NCBI RefSeq assembly: GCF_022539315.1
Contig: NC_066315.1
Span: forward strand, 121,644,874 to 121,708,873
Length of the DNA stretch: 64,000 nucleotides
Reading direction: 5' to 3'
DNA from: Serinus canaria
Lineage: Eukaryota > Chordata > Aves > Passeriformes > Fringillidae
A model generated the notes under the pieces. It saw only the letters and a program-made list of their open reading frames with translations, had not been told where the DNA came from and did not search any database. Each line of letters begins with the position of its first letter. Position 1 is the first letter of the stretch. Position numbers and translations under genes: made by a program. This document shows, one piece after another, positions 12,900-24,400 of this stretch.

Positions 12900-15800
12900 C
12901 TTCACCTTGTGCTTTTTCCCTGAGGATGAGTCAATGGCATCAATTCTCTTTATTCAGATCAGTGGGGGTAAAAAAGGGTATTTGTCAGACAATGGTCTCT
13001 CACCCCTGAAATTTCAGTTCTTCTTTTTTCTCTTTTTCCTCACTCATTTCCGTCTTCTGTAATCCCTGCCTCCCAGTTGTGTTCCTATACCCAAACATTT
13101 GGTATTTCTGCTCTTTGGACTCCAGTTCTTGTCTTCCCTCTCCTTGAAGCTGACTGTATGTTTAAAGAGAGGTGGAGATGCTCCAGGTGATGGAGAAAGA
13201 CTATTACCCTTTTTCTCCAAATCTCTCCATTCTAGTTTGGAAGTTAACTGGGGTTAAACGATATTTTCAATAATGGCTGGTTGATACACTGTTTCCAAAT
13301 GTGAACTCTGCTTTCAACAGCAGAACAATAAAGATGTAGTGCTTAATAATGAAGAACAGCATTTTTTATTTTACAAAACAAGCCTCTCAGCTTCAGTGGT
13401 GTTATTCATGAGTAACACCTTGTGCATATGCATTATGAGACAGTGTTTAATTGAATGATTGCATAATATGTTGTTCCACAGAATAAAATATGAAATATTC
13501 ATTAGGCCAGAGAGGGAGTTAGAATGCCTGGTGGTTAAATCACTCACCAGGGAAATCCAGCTCCTACTCCTTCCTTCAAGTGAATATAAAAGTAGTTTAT
13601 ACAAAAAGGCTTTAAAAGGAACTAGGACTGTTTTCCTCAAAATCCTCATAACCTCATGGCTAGTGTACTATCCCAACAGGCTCTGACTGGGGCATGGAAG
13701 GACGTAGTTAAACACGGATCACCTACATCTTTTCATGTAGGTAAAGGGGTCAGATCTGCCTTAACCAGGCAGTGGGTTTAATGGAACCAAAAACTCCCTA
13801 CTGTATTTATTTTTCAGGAAATTATTGCCTTGGTATAGATGCCTCATTCATGAAAGGACTTCCAGATGTGACTCCAGAAGAGAAGGAAGAACTTTGCACA
13901 GTCTAAATCCAAGCTCAGTTAAGCCCCTCTGTGAAACATGGTGCAAGCAGCCTGTGTAAATCCTAGGCTGAAAGCAGAGGGTTCTCCACTCACTTTCAGC
14001 TGCTTTGAGTCAACTGCTAAGAGCCCAGCTCACTTCATGCCTTCAGCTGGGAAACAGGATGGTGGTAGGACACCAAAAATATTGTAATGATCTGCAGTTC
14101 AACACCTCAATCCTGCTGCAGATTTAACCTTTGCTAATCTGTGAGGTGGAAAGATCTTCAGGAGACATATTTAGGTGAAGTAATACCTAAATAATACCCT
14201 CAAAAATTAAATTGATCTCATAATCATCATGCCTGTTGGAATCATAAACAAGCTTATTGAAGTGATAGGGGAAAATAAGTTTGAAATGGATAAAATTAGG
14301 AGGAGAATAATGCTTCTTAAAAAATTAATTAAAAATTATTTACATCTCAGACAACAGTCAGCACTGTCAAGTATGTGTTTTATGAGTTACTGGTAAATAG
14401 CAAGCAATAAAAAATAAGCTTTTGATTTTGTGTAGAGTATCACAGAGAGGCATTCTCCTGGCATATTTATTTTTTCATTTATTCAGGAAATAAAAGAGAA
14501 AGTGAGGTTGGGGAAATAGCTCACTCTGGGGAGACAGAATCAGTCAGAATAAATAAATATGCCCAAAACAATAACAGAAGCAAATGTGGCACCAAATATC
14601 ACTGATAGACAAAGAATGCATTAATTCAGCATTGCAAATTACTTTTGCTTAAGGCAGATGTACTTGCTATACCCTCTTAATTATTGCTCTTCTCATCAGT
14701 TTGCAACTCAAAGCACATTCTCTCAGTAGCAATTAGGGAATGATATAATTATATGAAGCTTTAGGAACAAGAGAAAGCTTCTGAATCAAAACACTAGAGA
14801 ATTTTTTTTTTTCCAAGTTTGCATTGTAACAGCAAGATGCCTTGTGCACTGTCCATCTGGAGAACCCGTTCCACATCTTCAGAAGCTCAGCAAGCAGTCT
14901 GCATCACCAGACACTTGATTTTTATATCATCTTTTCAACCCACCTTCTCTTTGTATGCTCAGGCTCTTCCCAGGCACGGAGAAGACAGAAGTAAGTAGGT
15001 GAATTAAAGGGTTCAGCTTCTTGGCTCCTGTTCATCCAAGAAGTGGTTTCCCTTGAGGACATTCTCTTTTTATATATACACACATGCATCTGTAGCTCTA
15101 GGGAGATCTCTCTCAGTACCTGACTGGTCCTAGAAAAAGCAGTTTCTGGACAAAGGCAGGGAGCAGAAACTCTTGTGTGTTTGTCTGCTTTTGTGTGTCC
15201 AAAGGATTAGATGTCTATTAAAGTCTGTTTCTCACACCAGCAGAATGAAGTTTGTGAGCCTGTCTGCCATCATCACCCAGGGGCCAGGAGTCTAACTCAC
15301 TCTTTTTTTGCTTCACTGGCCTTCATGCACTGATGAGCTGGAACATTGTTAAGAACATTTCTGTCTAAATACACCTTTTAGTGAAAAGTCCAGGTTGTTT
15401 CAGCAGATCAACCCAAAAGATATGCAGGTTCTTAGAAGTACACTAATGTGAATATAGATCAATATACGTAGACTGGCTAAAGTTCAAGGTTTTATGAAAG
15501 CAGTCACCTTAGGGAACTGCTCCTCAGTTTAAGAGCCCATAAGAATACAAAAGTTTGTTGCTTTTATATTTTTTTGGCCAGTGAGTTTAGAATACTGTCC
15601 ACAAATGAAAAAAGGTGAATTGCCATCTCTATTCAGTGTTACAACTAGTTAATTCAGCTGAAGACTAGAATAAATACTTATTGAAGCTGTTAGTACTGCT
15701 AAAATAATTAAGATGACTGCAGTATTAAAAAAATTAACTACAGATTTGGTACCATTAATATTTTGGGTAGTCACTTTGATATTTCCCATCTGCTGTATAT

Positions 15801-15910
15801 TACATATTTACCAGACCCATGTTCTTCTTAAAGACAAAACAAGAAATAAGGTTTTTAGTTTTGAGAGATCCTGATTTTTTCAACTTTAAATGGAAGAGCA
15901 GGTCTACAGT
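12900..15910. other. Non-coding sequence
   Basis: No gene recognised. A stretch near 13522-13575 (GCCTGGTGGTTAAATCACTC and onward) faintly resembles a tRNA-type box A region of an old SINE, but a box B is not intact, so no SINE call is made. Confidence 0.5.
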
Positions 15911-15911
15911 C

Positions 15912-15968
15912 AGCCATACAGCCATTTGACATAGGTTGATATTTTATAGGGCAAGTAAATTTTCCCAG
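15912..15968 (+). repeat. Dispersed ~56-bp repeat, copy 2
   Basis: Second copy of the segment at 12842-12897, same orientation, about 3 kb away. Similarity stops abruptly on both sides, so this is either two pieces of an old interspersed element or a short dispersed duplication. Confidence 0.85.
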
Positions 15969-16836
15969 TTGCATAAGTGGTAGTGATTTGAATTTTAGAA
16001 ATAATTAAAAATAAGATAAATATTTCTCAAATCAATCGCAGAGGGAAAGAGCTAAAGATTGAGAGAATTTGCCAGTAAGGAGCCTATTTATTTACAGTTT
16101 GCCTCTGGAATCTTGATTTTGGCAGAAACTTTGCCAACATGCTAAACATTGTGAAGTGTGTAAGTACGAGTAACTTTATTCACCTGTCCTAAGTGGAGAA
16201 ATCTGACTTGAAATATTAAAAAATTCCCACGTTTTATGGTTTTTTCTTTGGAATTAAAGGCAAGATGTCATTTTTTTTCTTTTGCATTAATATTGATCAT
16301 CATTATTTTAGAAGTATATCAGCCTAAGAGAAATTTTATATGAATTTAAGTAGGTCTAAGATTGGGATAGTTGCAGAGTTTCTCAAGAACTGGCCAAACA
16401 GAATTCAAGTAGAGCCTTGGCTTAGGCATCTACAAATGAGACATATGAAAAATTAAGAAAAGCTGCCTTTGCAGCTTACAATTCCTTTGTTTATGAGAAT
16501 ATTCCCTTTAAAAATAAAGTGAATTTCTGTATTATAGTTAGAGTTTCTCAAACAATTCACACGTGATGAGGATGACATGCTACTGTTGCTTTTCATAGAA
16601 TGCAGTTAATTCATAGAGAATATTTTATTTCAGGTCAATGTCAAGGAACAGGTACTACAGCCATTATCATTCCAAACTGGGTTCCCATCCATCCTAAGTG
16701 GATTTTATAGTAATCTGAACCGACATGTCAGTAGCAACCCAGAAGAGTGGGGCTGGGACTGGTAATGCCTCTGAGATGACACATGAGGACAGCTCCAGTA
16801 ATATCCTTGTTCAGCCTGTTTCTCACAATGGTATGT

Positions 16837-16858
16837 CAGACTATAAATATATAGTCTG
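16837..16858. repeat. 9-bp inverted repeat
   Basis: CAGACTATA and TATAGTCTG flank a 4-base AATA loop, perfectly paired. Confidence 0.85.
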
Positions 16859-16897
16859 GCTAATAGTGTGCATTTTGCTTTACCTCAGAAATCCAAT

Positions 16898-16923
16898 GAG
16901 ATGAGCTTCTGGAAGCTCATCTC
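16898..16923. repeat. 12-bp perfect inverted repeat with 2-base loop
   Basis: GAGATGAGCTTC (16898-16909) and GAAGCTCATCTC (16912-16923) are separated by TG only. It lies 39 bases from the preceding 9-bp inverted repeat. Confidence 0.9.
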
Positions 16924-18154
16924 TTCCCTTTCAGGTAGGTGTTAGCCCAAATGAAGAGCATAGCAGGGAGTCAGGAGGTAGCTCTGATTCATTCAGGATG
17001 AGGGAGTGGCCATATGAATGGATGAAGATAAATCATGATAAAACATATGTAAGGGGAAAATAATGGCAGAATTGAGCTTAGGACAAGAGGTCATAAGTAC
17101 AGCCAGGTCATGTTACAGCAAAATGGCTGTGATTTCAGGACACCACACTGGAAAGTTTAGGTGATCACAGGAGGAATTTGGCTGATTTATAAATTAACTG
17201 AAAAGAAAAATCAAGTAACTATTCATTTGAAGTGTGCTTTCGATAGAAATTCCATGTTCTATTCCAGTTTCTGACTTGAGAAGGAATATAATGCTGGCTG
17301 CTCTAATGGAAGCAATTATTGATAATGTGGGAATTTGGCTGGGGTAGAAAAGTTGTTGCCTCACTGCAGCAAATTTCCAGTGAAGATAATTATTGACTAA
17401 GGATTCCAGTTTATGATAAACTGTAAACAGAAATTAGAAGGGAACAGAAGACTGGAAAGAAAGGGCTACATTTGAGTTAAGATACAGCCTCCTTTTTCAT
17501 TTTTCAGTCCTCTTTAGGGGAAGGGGGCCCATGGATCTCAGGAGTGATGCTAAGGCCATGTTAGCAGGGTGGAGGGCTGATGGCAGTTTTCCACCACGTG
17601 GTATGGATTACAAAGGAAGTATGACCTGCACTGGACGAGTCATTTCCAGATGGTTCCCAGATGTGTTATTTATGAAGTCACGGCCTACTTAAACCACATT
17701 CCTGGTGTCTTGTCTTCTTTTCCTGCAATGTCCAAGACATTAATGAAGGAATGTATGAGAACCAAATAGCAGACCAGTTGTCAAAAACCAAATGACAACA
17801 GAAATCCTTTCCTGTCTCTGGATATATGTAAATACATATTAGATTAACAAAACCAGCTTTAAACAGCTGATCCCTGAAGAGTCATAGAACTGGCAGTAGT
17901 GCATTTTAAGGAGAGTACTTATCTTGGCCCCATCATTCCCTTGTGAATCTCTACCATAAAACTTACCACATTATCCTTGATGATTCTCGTCTTATAACTC
18001 CTTCCTTCCAAACAGCCCTCTCTCCCTTAGATTCCTCAGTTCAGATAAAAAAAATCTTATATATAAAATCTAGGTCATTCTTTAAAATACCAAATAAATC
18101 TGGATGAGTGCTATAGTGTTTCAGATGATCCTACAATGTCAAATACAGTTTGTG

Positions 18155-18210
18155 GGTTGATTGGTTGGTTGGTTGGTTGGTTAGTTGGTTGGTTGGTTGG
18201 TTGGTTGGTT
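18155..18210 (+). repeat. (TTGG)n microsatellite
   Basis: About 13 units of GGTT, with one interruption (TTAG near 18181). Confidence 0.95.
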
Positions 18211-18214
18211 TGTT

Positions 18215-19250
18215 TGCTTAGATTAGTCAGGTCTGGCAACAAGCTCATGTGACTGACTGATCATGCAAGTTTCTTACCAGAAGGTAATTTATTCAGTTTG
18301 CGTAATGCATCTGAGGCCATGCAGTAACAGTGCATTAGAGCAGAATTTTCTATTGCTTTTGTTGGTGTGGGTTTTTTTGTCTTTTGTTAGAAATGAATGG
18401 AATATGATTTGGTTTTTTTTTTTTCCAGTTGCTATAGTTATGAGAAACAATTCCTGAGTCATTGCCAAGAAGGTAGAAAAGAACACTGCAAACAAGCTCC
18501 CGCTTTGTAACATCCTAGAGACAGAACTGTAGCAATATGACTTGACATACAAAATAACATCAGTTGGCATAAGTTTTATTGATTACTACCTACCATGTGA
18601 TGGGCCCTCAGGTTTTAATAAATAAGCTGGGATTCTACCGGTACAAGAAGTAATAGAACTATATTTAAAACAATTCAGAAATATTTATTCTGAATATAGA
18701 AAGCTCATGACAGATTATTTTGCATACAACATTTTTATGCAGCTATTCAAAACGGACAGCAACCTGTTTGCTTTCTATTCCCAGAAAGTATGGGATATAT
18801 ATTAACATTGATTTTTCATTACAGTGAGCTGTGTTTCTTTCTCAATTCATTCCCTTGGTGAGCAGCTTTCCTAGGGGGAGGCCAGTGTAAATGAAATCTG
18901 AATATGTCCATAATATGAAATAGTGCTGCAAATATATTTAGGGTCAAGGGGATTTTTCTATTTATGTAGTATTCTACTTTAATGTAGATACCAAGAAAAA
19001 TGAATCTCCTATAATCCATTTCAGACAAATACAGAATAACAAAAAAGGATGTGTGCACCATATTTTGTATGGGTACAAGCACTCAACGATGAAGAGATTG
19101 GTCATCTTCATTGTGACATAACATTTTATATCATTTATCTGACTGTTAGAAGGAGAGAAAAACAAATGGTTGTCATTATAGAAAAACTCTGGAATCTCTT
19201 AGTTTCTTGTTAGAAAGATTACCCTTTGTTAATACTAAAAGAAGTTAATG
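18215..19250. other. Non-coding sequence
   Basis: No gene or repeat family recognised. Confidence 0.55.
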
Positions 19251-19600
19251 AAGGGAAGGGAAGGGAAGGGAAGGGAAGGGAAGGGAAGGGAAGGGAAGGG
19301 AAGGGAAGGGAAGGGAAGGGAAGGGAAGGGAAGGGAAGGGAAGGGAAGGAAGGGAAGGGAAGGGAAGGGAAGGGAAGGGAAGGGAAGGGAAGGGAAGGGA
19401 AGGGAAGGGAAGGGAAGGGAAGGGAAGGGAAGGGAAGGGAGGAAGGGAAGGGAAGGGAAGGGAAGGGAAGGGAAGGGAAGGGAAGGGAAGGGAAGGGAAG
19501 GGAAGGGAAGGGAAGGGAAGGGAAGGGAAGGGAAGGGAAGGGAAGGGAAGGGAAGGGAAGGGAAGGGAAGGGAAGGGAAGGGAAGGGAAGGGAAGGGAAG
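19251..19600 (+). repeat. (AAGGG)n pentanucleotide array, 350 bp
   Basis: Tracts of 19, 18 and 31 full AAGGG units (68 in all) are separated by a 4-base unit AAGG (19346-19349) and a 3-base unit AGG (19440-19442), ending in a partial AAG. Otherwise there is not a single substitution. Because five is not a multiple of three, all frames on + cycle through Glu-Gly-Lys-Gly-Arg and stay open, as does Pro-Ser-Leu-Pro-Phe on the minus strand. These frames are not genes. Confidence 0.98.
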
Positions 19601-20655
19601 TGTCATACACAAGGTATCTATGTTCAGGCTGAAGGCATGTGGCATTTTATGAATACATCAGAGGACATACAGCTCACATATTAGTTTGACAAAGAAGTGA
19701 GGGAGTAATTTTTTGAAACAAAACCAAAATAACTACCAGGCTTTTACCATTGTTTAGAGTTCAACCTTATTGCACAGATATGTAAGCCAGGTTAAAATCA
19801 TTCTAGAACAATAACAACTGGCAGGAAAGAGCACATCAGTTGCATAAAAACTCCCACAACTGCAAGTTAATTGAACAATGCATTAATATAGTCTAATTAT
19901 TCCAGATATTTTTAGACATTAAATTCTTATAAATTTACATTTCACAGTAGTGGACCAAAGTATTTACACCATCATAATCTTATCTTACCTGCTTTCCAGT
20001 TAAAACTTGATTCCAGTACAAATTCATCATTGTTATTAACTGTACAGTAAGTGCAATATATTTGGTCAGTGTTTGATTCATCACAATACATTTTTATGAG
20101 GAGAGTACACAATTTCTTTATTTTTTTCATATTTAACCCATGTTCTACCAGGACTGGTTCTGAAAGGAAGTGATTTATAAATTAGCTTCCATCTAAGTTG
20201 TATAAAAAAATTTATTAATATCAGAAATCACAGTTCTAGTCCAAACTTTTTGTCCCTAAACCCTCAATACCAGATGATGAAATGTTTCTAGTGCTTTCTA
20301 TGCCTTATGTAGAGATACCAGCAAGGATAGTGCAGTTTGGAGTACTATGTGTGAATACATATGAGCTGGCAACAGGTAATGAGCTAAATGCTAAGTTTGT
20401 CTTTCTGTTACATCTTTCTTTGCCATTGCAGTATGACCTAGATTGAATTTGCCACTCAAGATTTTCTGTTTCTCCTGACAAAGGCTAAGGTTCACTTTGG
20501 TATCTGAATGTTCACATCAGCCAATGTACCTGAATTGCTGGGAGCTCAGAGCAACAGCTCCTGTTATTGGGAGCACAAAAGAGTTAGAAAAAGATGGACA
20601 GAAAGAGGGAAAGAGATTTGACAATGAAAGAAGGTCACTCAGAACATTAACATGA
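19601..20655. other. Non-coding sequence
   Basis: No gene or repeat family recognised between the pentanucleotide array and the CR1 copy. Confidence 0.55.
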
Positions 20656-20659
20656 AATT

Positions 20660-21471
20660 ATCTGGATGATGGGGCAAGTTTGCTGAAGACACAAAAAGTG
20701 AGGAGTGGTTGGTTTGTCAGAGGGTTATGCAGCCATCCAGAGGGCTGTCAGGAATCTCATGATGAAGTTCAAAAAGGGGAAGCAAAAAGTCCTGCCAAGC
20801 AACAACCCCATGAGCTGGTATCTCTTGGGTGACAGCCACCTTGAAAGCAGCTTTGCAGAAAAGGACCTCAGATTTCTATAATACTCCCTGGCAGCAAAAA
20901 AGGCTGGTGGTATGTTAGGCTGCATCAGGAGGAGTGTTGTCAGCAGGTCAAGGGATGTGATACTTGCCTTTTCCTCAACATTGGAGAGGCCCTACCCAGA
21001 GTACTCTGCCCAATCTTGGGTGCCCTAGTACAGGCACCCAAGAGAGTCCAATAAAGGCCAGAAAGATGACAGGAGACTGCATCTCTCCTCTGAGGAAAGG
21101 CTGAGAGGGCTGGGACTGTTCAGCTGTTAGAAGTCTCAGGTGGCCTTACGAATATCTGTAAATAGCAGACGGGACGGTACAAAAAAGACAGTCAGGGTCT
21201 TTTCAGGGCTGCCCCATGACAGGACCAGAGGCAAGGGGCACAGCTGGAAATGCAGAAAGCTCTGCCTGAACATCAGAAAACACTTTTTCACTGGGAGTGT
21301 GACTGAGCAGAGGCAAAGGTTGCCCAGGGAGGCTGTGGAGTCTTCACCTTCAGAGATTTTCAAAAGCCATCTTGCAAAACAGTCTTTAGGAAGTCCTGCT
21401 TGAACAGGGGGCATGGACCAGGTGACTTGCAGCGGTCTCTTCCATCCTCAGCTACTTCGTGATTCTGTGAC
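20660..21471 (+). mobile_element. CR1 LINE, 5'-truncated copy with intact 3' end
   Basis: Starts about at the position of the reverse-transcriptase FADDT region (GGCAAGTTTGCTGAAGACAC) and continues in CR1 order through GAAAAGGACCTCAGA, CAGGAGGAGTGTTGTCAGCA, GAGGAAAGGCTGAGAGGGCT and GAGGCTGTGGAGTCTTC to the terminal GATTCTGTGA. The reading frame is broken by many stops and shifts, so this is a dead element. Short open frames on either strand within it are remnants or shadows. Confidence 0.95.
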
Positions 21472-24400
21472 CTTGAGAGAACGGAATTCACTATACTGAA
21501 AGTGCATTAATTAGACTAAAAACAATGCTATTATATTACTCTAGGTCAAAATTTGGCCATTTTTTTCAAAGGTGCTTTAAAACCTGTCCCTATAAATAAA
21601 AATTCTTACTTCATATGGCAAAAAAAATTCTTCACCATTATGTATTTTATGGAAGATTTTTTCTCTCTATAGGATTCAAAAACATGATCATGAAAAACCT
21701 AGTACCAGCTTCCCACTTGTTTCATTAACATTTGAAACTTTGTTTTGTTAAGTTTTCATTAGTATTTTCTGAAACCCAGAAAAAAATTTAAAATTACAAA
21801 ATGGCAACATTTACCATGCCAAATTATTTTTAAAAATACCCAACTTACACAGATTTCTAATTTAGATGCTTTTATCATCCTTGGGTTTTAAATGTTGGGC
21901 TGTAATATTGACAAGATAATTTGCTGAGCATTACTCATGCCATTTAGCTTAAGTCTTCTCTGTTTCTTATTTCTTTTTGGAAGTTTTTGAAACAGAGATG
22001 ATTACCCAAAGAACAAGTCTCATCCTTCATCACAGTGAAAATTACCAGTAATAGATTAAATTTATAGATATTAGGAAAACATTATTTTAAAGTCACACAA
22101 GAGTGTTTGTTGCTTTACATAGTGGTTTTTAAGGGTTTTATATAGTTTCTATTATTAATGCATGTTGCTTGACTGGGGAATCGAAAGAAAGGTTGAAATC
22201 TGAGACAATATTAAAATACTTTAGAAACTTTAAAGCATTATAATAGCTCTTTCAATAAAACTACTTCAAATATTTCTTCAAGAAGGAAACAATTTGGAGT
22301 TCAAGTTCAGCAGCATAATAACTGAAAATGTATAACAGTACACTTATTCCCATCACTAAAGTATAGATTACGGTCTTTTTCAGTTGTTGCCATTATAAAT
22401 CCCTGTTCCCAGGGGTGCTAAGCTATCATAAAAATTTGCTTTGGGCAATGCTTTGAGATAAGTTCTTCAAAAAATGCATAGGGGATTGGCTTGCAACTCC
22501 CACTTGTGTTAATAGGAGCCATCAAGGCAAATCTCTCATGTATTCATAGGAGAAAAAGCTCCAGAGTATAAAAAACTTTCGGCCTGAGGATTATTTGTTT
22601 TTGATATATATCCCGATAAAAATATGCTTTAAAACAAAACACTTCCAGCTAGAGATCTCAGTTATTTGCTGGGTCTGTTAACACTCAGTAGATTTTGTTA
22701 AATTGAAATTCCACTAATGAAGCTTGCAACATAAATTATTTCCTAAAAGTTTGTGGAATTAAGAATAACAGTTTGGCTGAAGAAATAAAAAATTTCAAGG
22801 CAATAATATATAATTAACTGCACAGAAACATTATATACTAAGCTTTATGCTATTTTCTTTCTAATCCAAAATGCTGGTAGAACTTCACTTGGATTCACAT
22901 CCTGTTTTTAAGGAGGTGGGGATATAGATTGGTGTGGTTGATCTGAGGGTAAGTGTGCCTTAACTTCTACATGCAGTTTTCTATTTTCCACTTTGATGAA
23001 GGTTACAGTGGTATATCAGCTCATCTTCCCTCTTCTGGGAGAAATTCCATTCCCTTATTTCCAACAGCTCACATTTCATCCAGTCCATCCACGAATCAGG
23101 TCATGGGTTTACTATAAATGAGTGTGATGATAAAAAAGCTTGACACACTTCATCTTCTAAAAAAATCTGGCTATGTCTATGTCTCTCATGTCTGCATTCC
23201 CCAACTAGCTGGGCAGTAAAATATACCAGAAACTTCCACTGAGAACCATAATTTTCAGTTCTCTGAAGTTTTTCTAATCATTTACATTAAACATACAAGT
23301 GACTGAATATTGCAAAAGAAGAAACACTACACAGAAATATTATCGTCATCAATTTCAGTCATTTTGGAAAGTAGCCTAATTTTATGCATTCTGAATCATT
23401 CCTTGCAGGAATTCTTTTTTTCACAAACAGTTATGAGACTGCAGGGAAAAGAAAAATTAATGTAAGGTTACAATGTAAGAACCACCTTTGTAAGTACCAC
23501 TTTTCTGCCTACACATTCTACATTCTTTTTCTTAGGCAAGGATTTCTATAAGAACATGCTCACGTCAGAGGTTGGCTACATCAGCTCAAAATACTTCTTC
23601 AACACAATTACAAGACTATAAAGTCATCTCATGAGCTGAGGAAAGTGAGCAATTCTGCATATAATAGGTAAGGCTAAACATATTCCTCCTTTTCTGTAGG
23701 CAGATATTCTAGGTCCACTTCTTTATGCTTCTTTTTATTTTCATACATCTTTCTGGTAAACAGATGGCAGAAAACTTAAATAGCACTTGAGGTGACATCT
23801 CACCAATGTCTTCTACAACAGAAATTCTACTTTCCTCTCTGTACTTCAGGAATCTTATTTGCCACAGTCTCAGATCATATTTTTCATTTCAGCAGCCTCT
23901 TCACATTGTTCGTTCATGTATTTTATGTGACTGATTAATAGTTCCAAACTTTATCTTCTTCCTTAGTTATTTCCACTCTGTAAACAACAAAGCCTTGCTG
24001 TTTGTCCTAAACCACACACCTACTACTGTTGTCTGTCATTCAATTTCTTTTACTTCAATGTCCAATTGTCAATTTTGCACTGACAGTCTGGACCTCTCCC
24101 TTGTTATTTTAGTATCACTGTTGCTATTTTACTTTTCCTACCAACAGTTTCTCTGAGCAGTATCACCTGCACTCTTTTCTTACCCATATTACAATTCTTT
24201 CACTAGTCTAGCTTCATTAACTTAATAAGCAACTTCCTACAGGAATTACTTTCCAGTAAATCTGATGCCCAGATATATTTTAGCTACTACATTTTCTTTG
24301 CCTAGAAACCCTTTAATTTAGCCAAGAAAGGTACAATTACCCTGCATGACTGGCTTTTGCTGAAGTTGATGTTTTTTTCATTTCTGATTTATATAATTAA

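Larger units (their letters stand above)
15969..18153. other. Non-coding sequence with two small hairpins
   Basis: No gene recognised. Two short perfect inverted repeats lie at 16837-16858 and 16898-16923 and are listed separately. Confidence 0.5.

Noticed and set aside
13522..13575. tRNA-derived SINE or tRNA gene
   Set aside because: There is a vague box A-like word but no intact box B or cloverleaf.
18155..18210. Telomere-like or CRISPR-like repeat
   Set aside because: It is a plain TTGG tetranucleotide microsatellite without spacers and not TTAGGG.
19226..19684. Open frames of 120-152 codons on both strands over the AAGGG array, with repeating EGKGR or PSLPF peptides
   Set aside because: They exist only because a stop-free 5-base repeat stays open in all frames; there is no non-repeat protein part.
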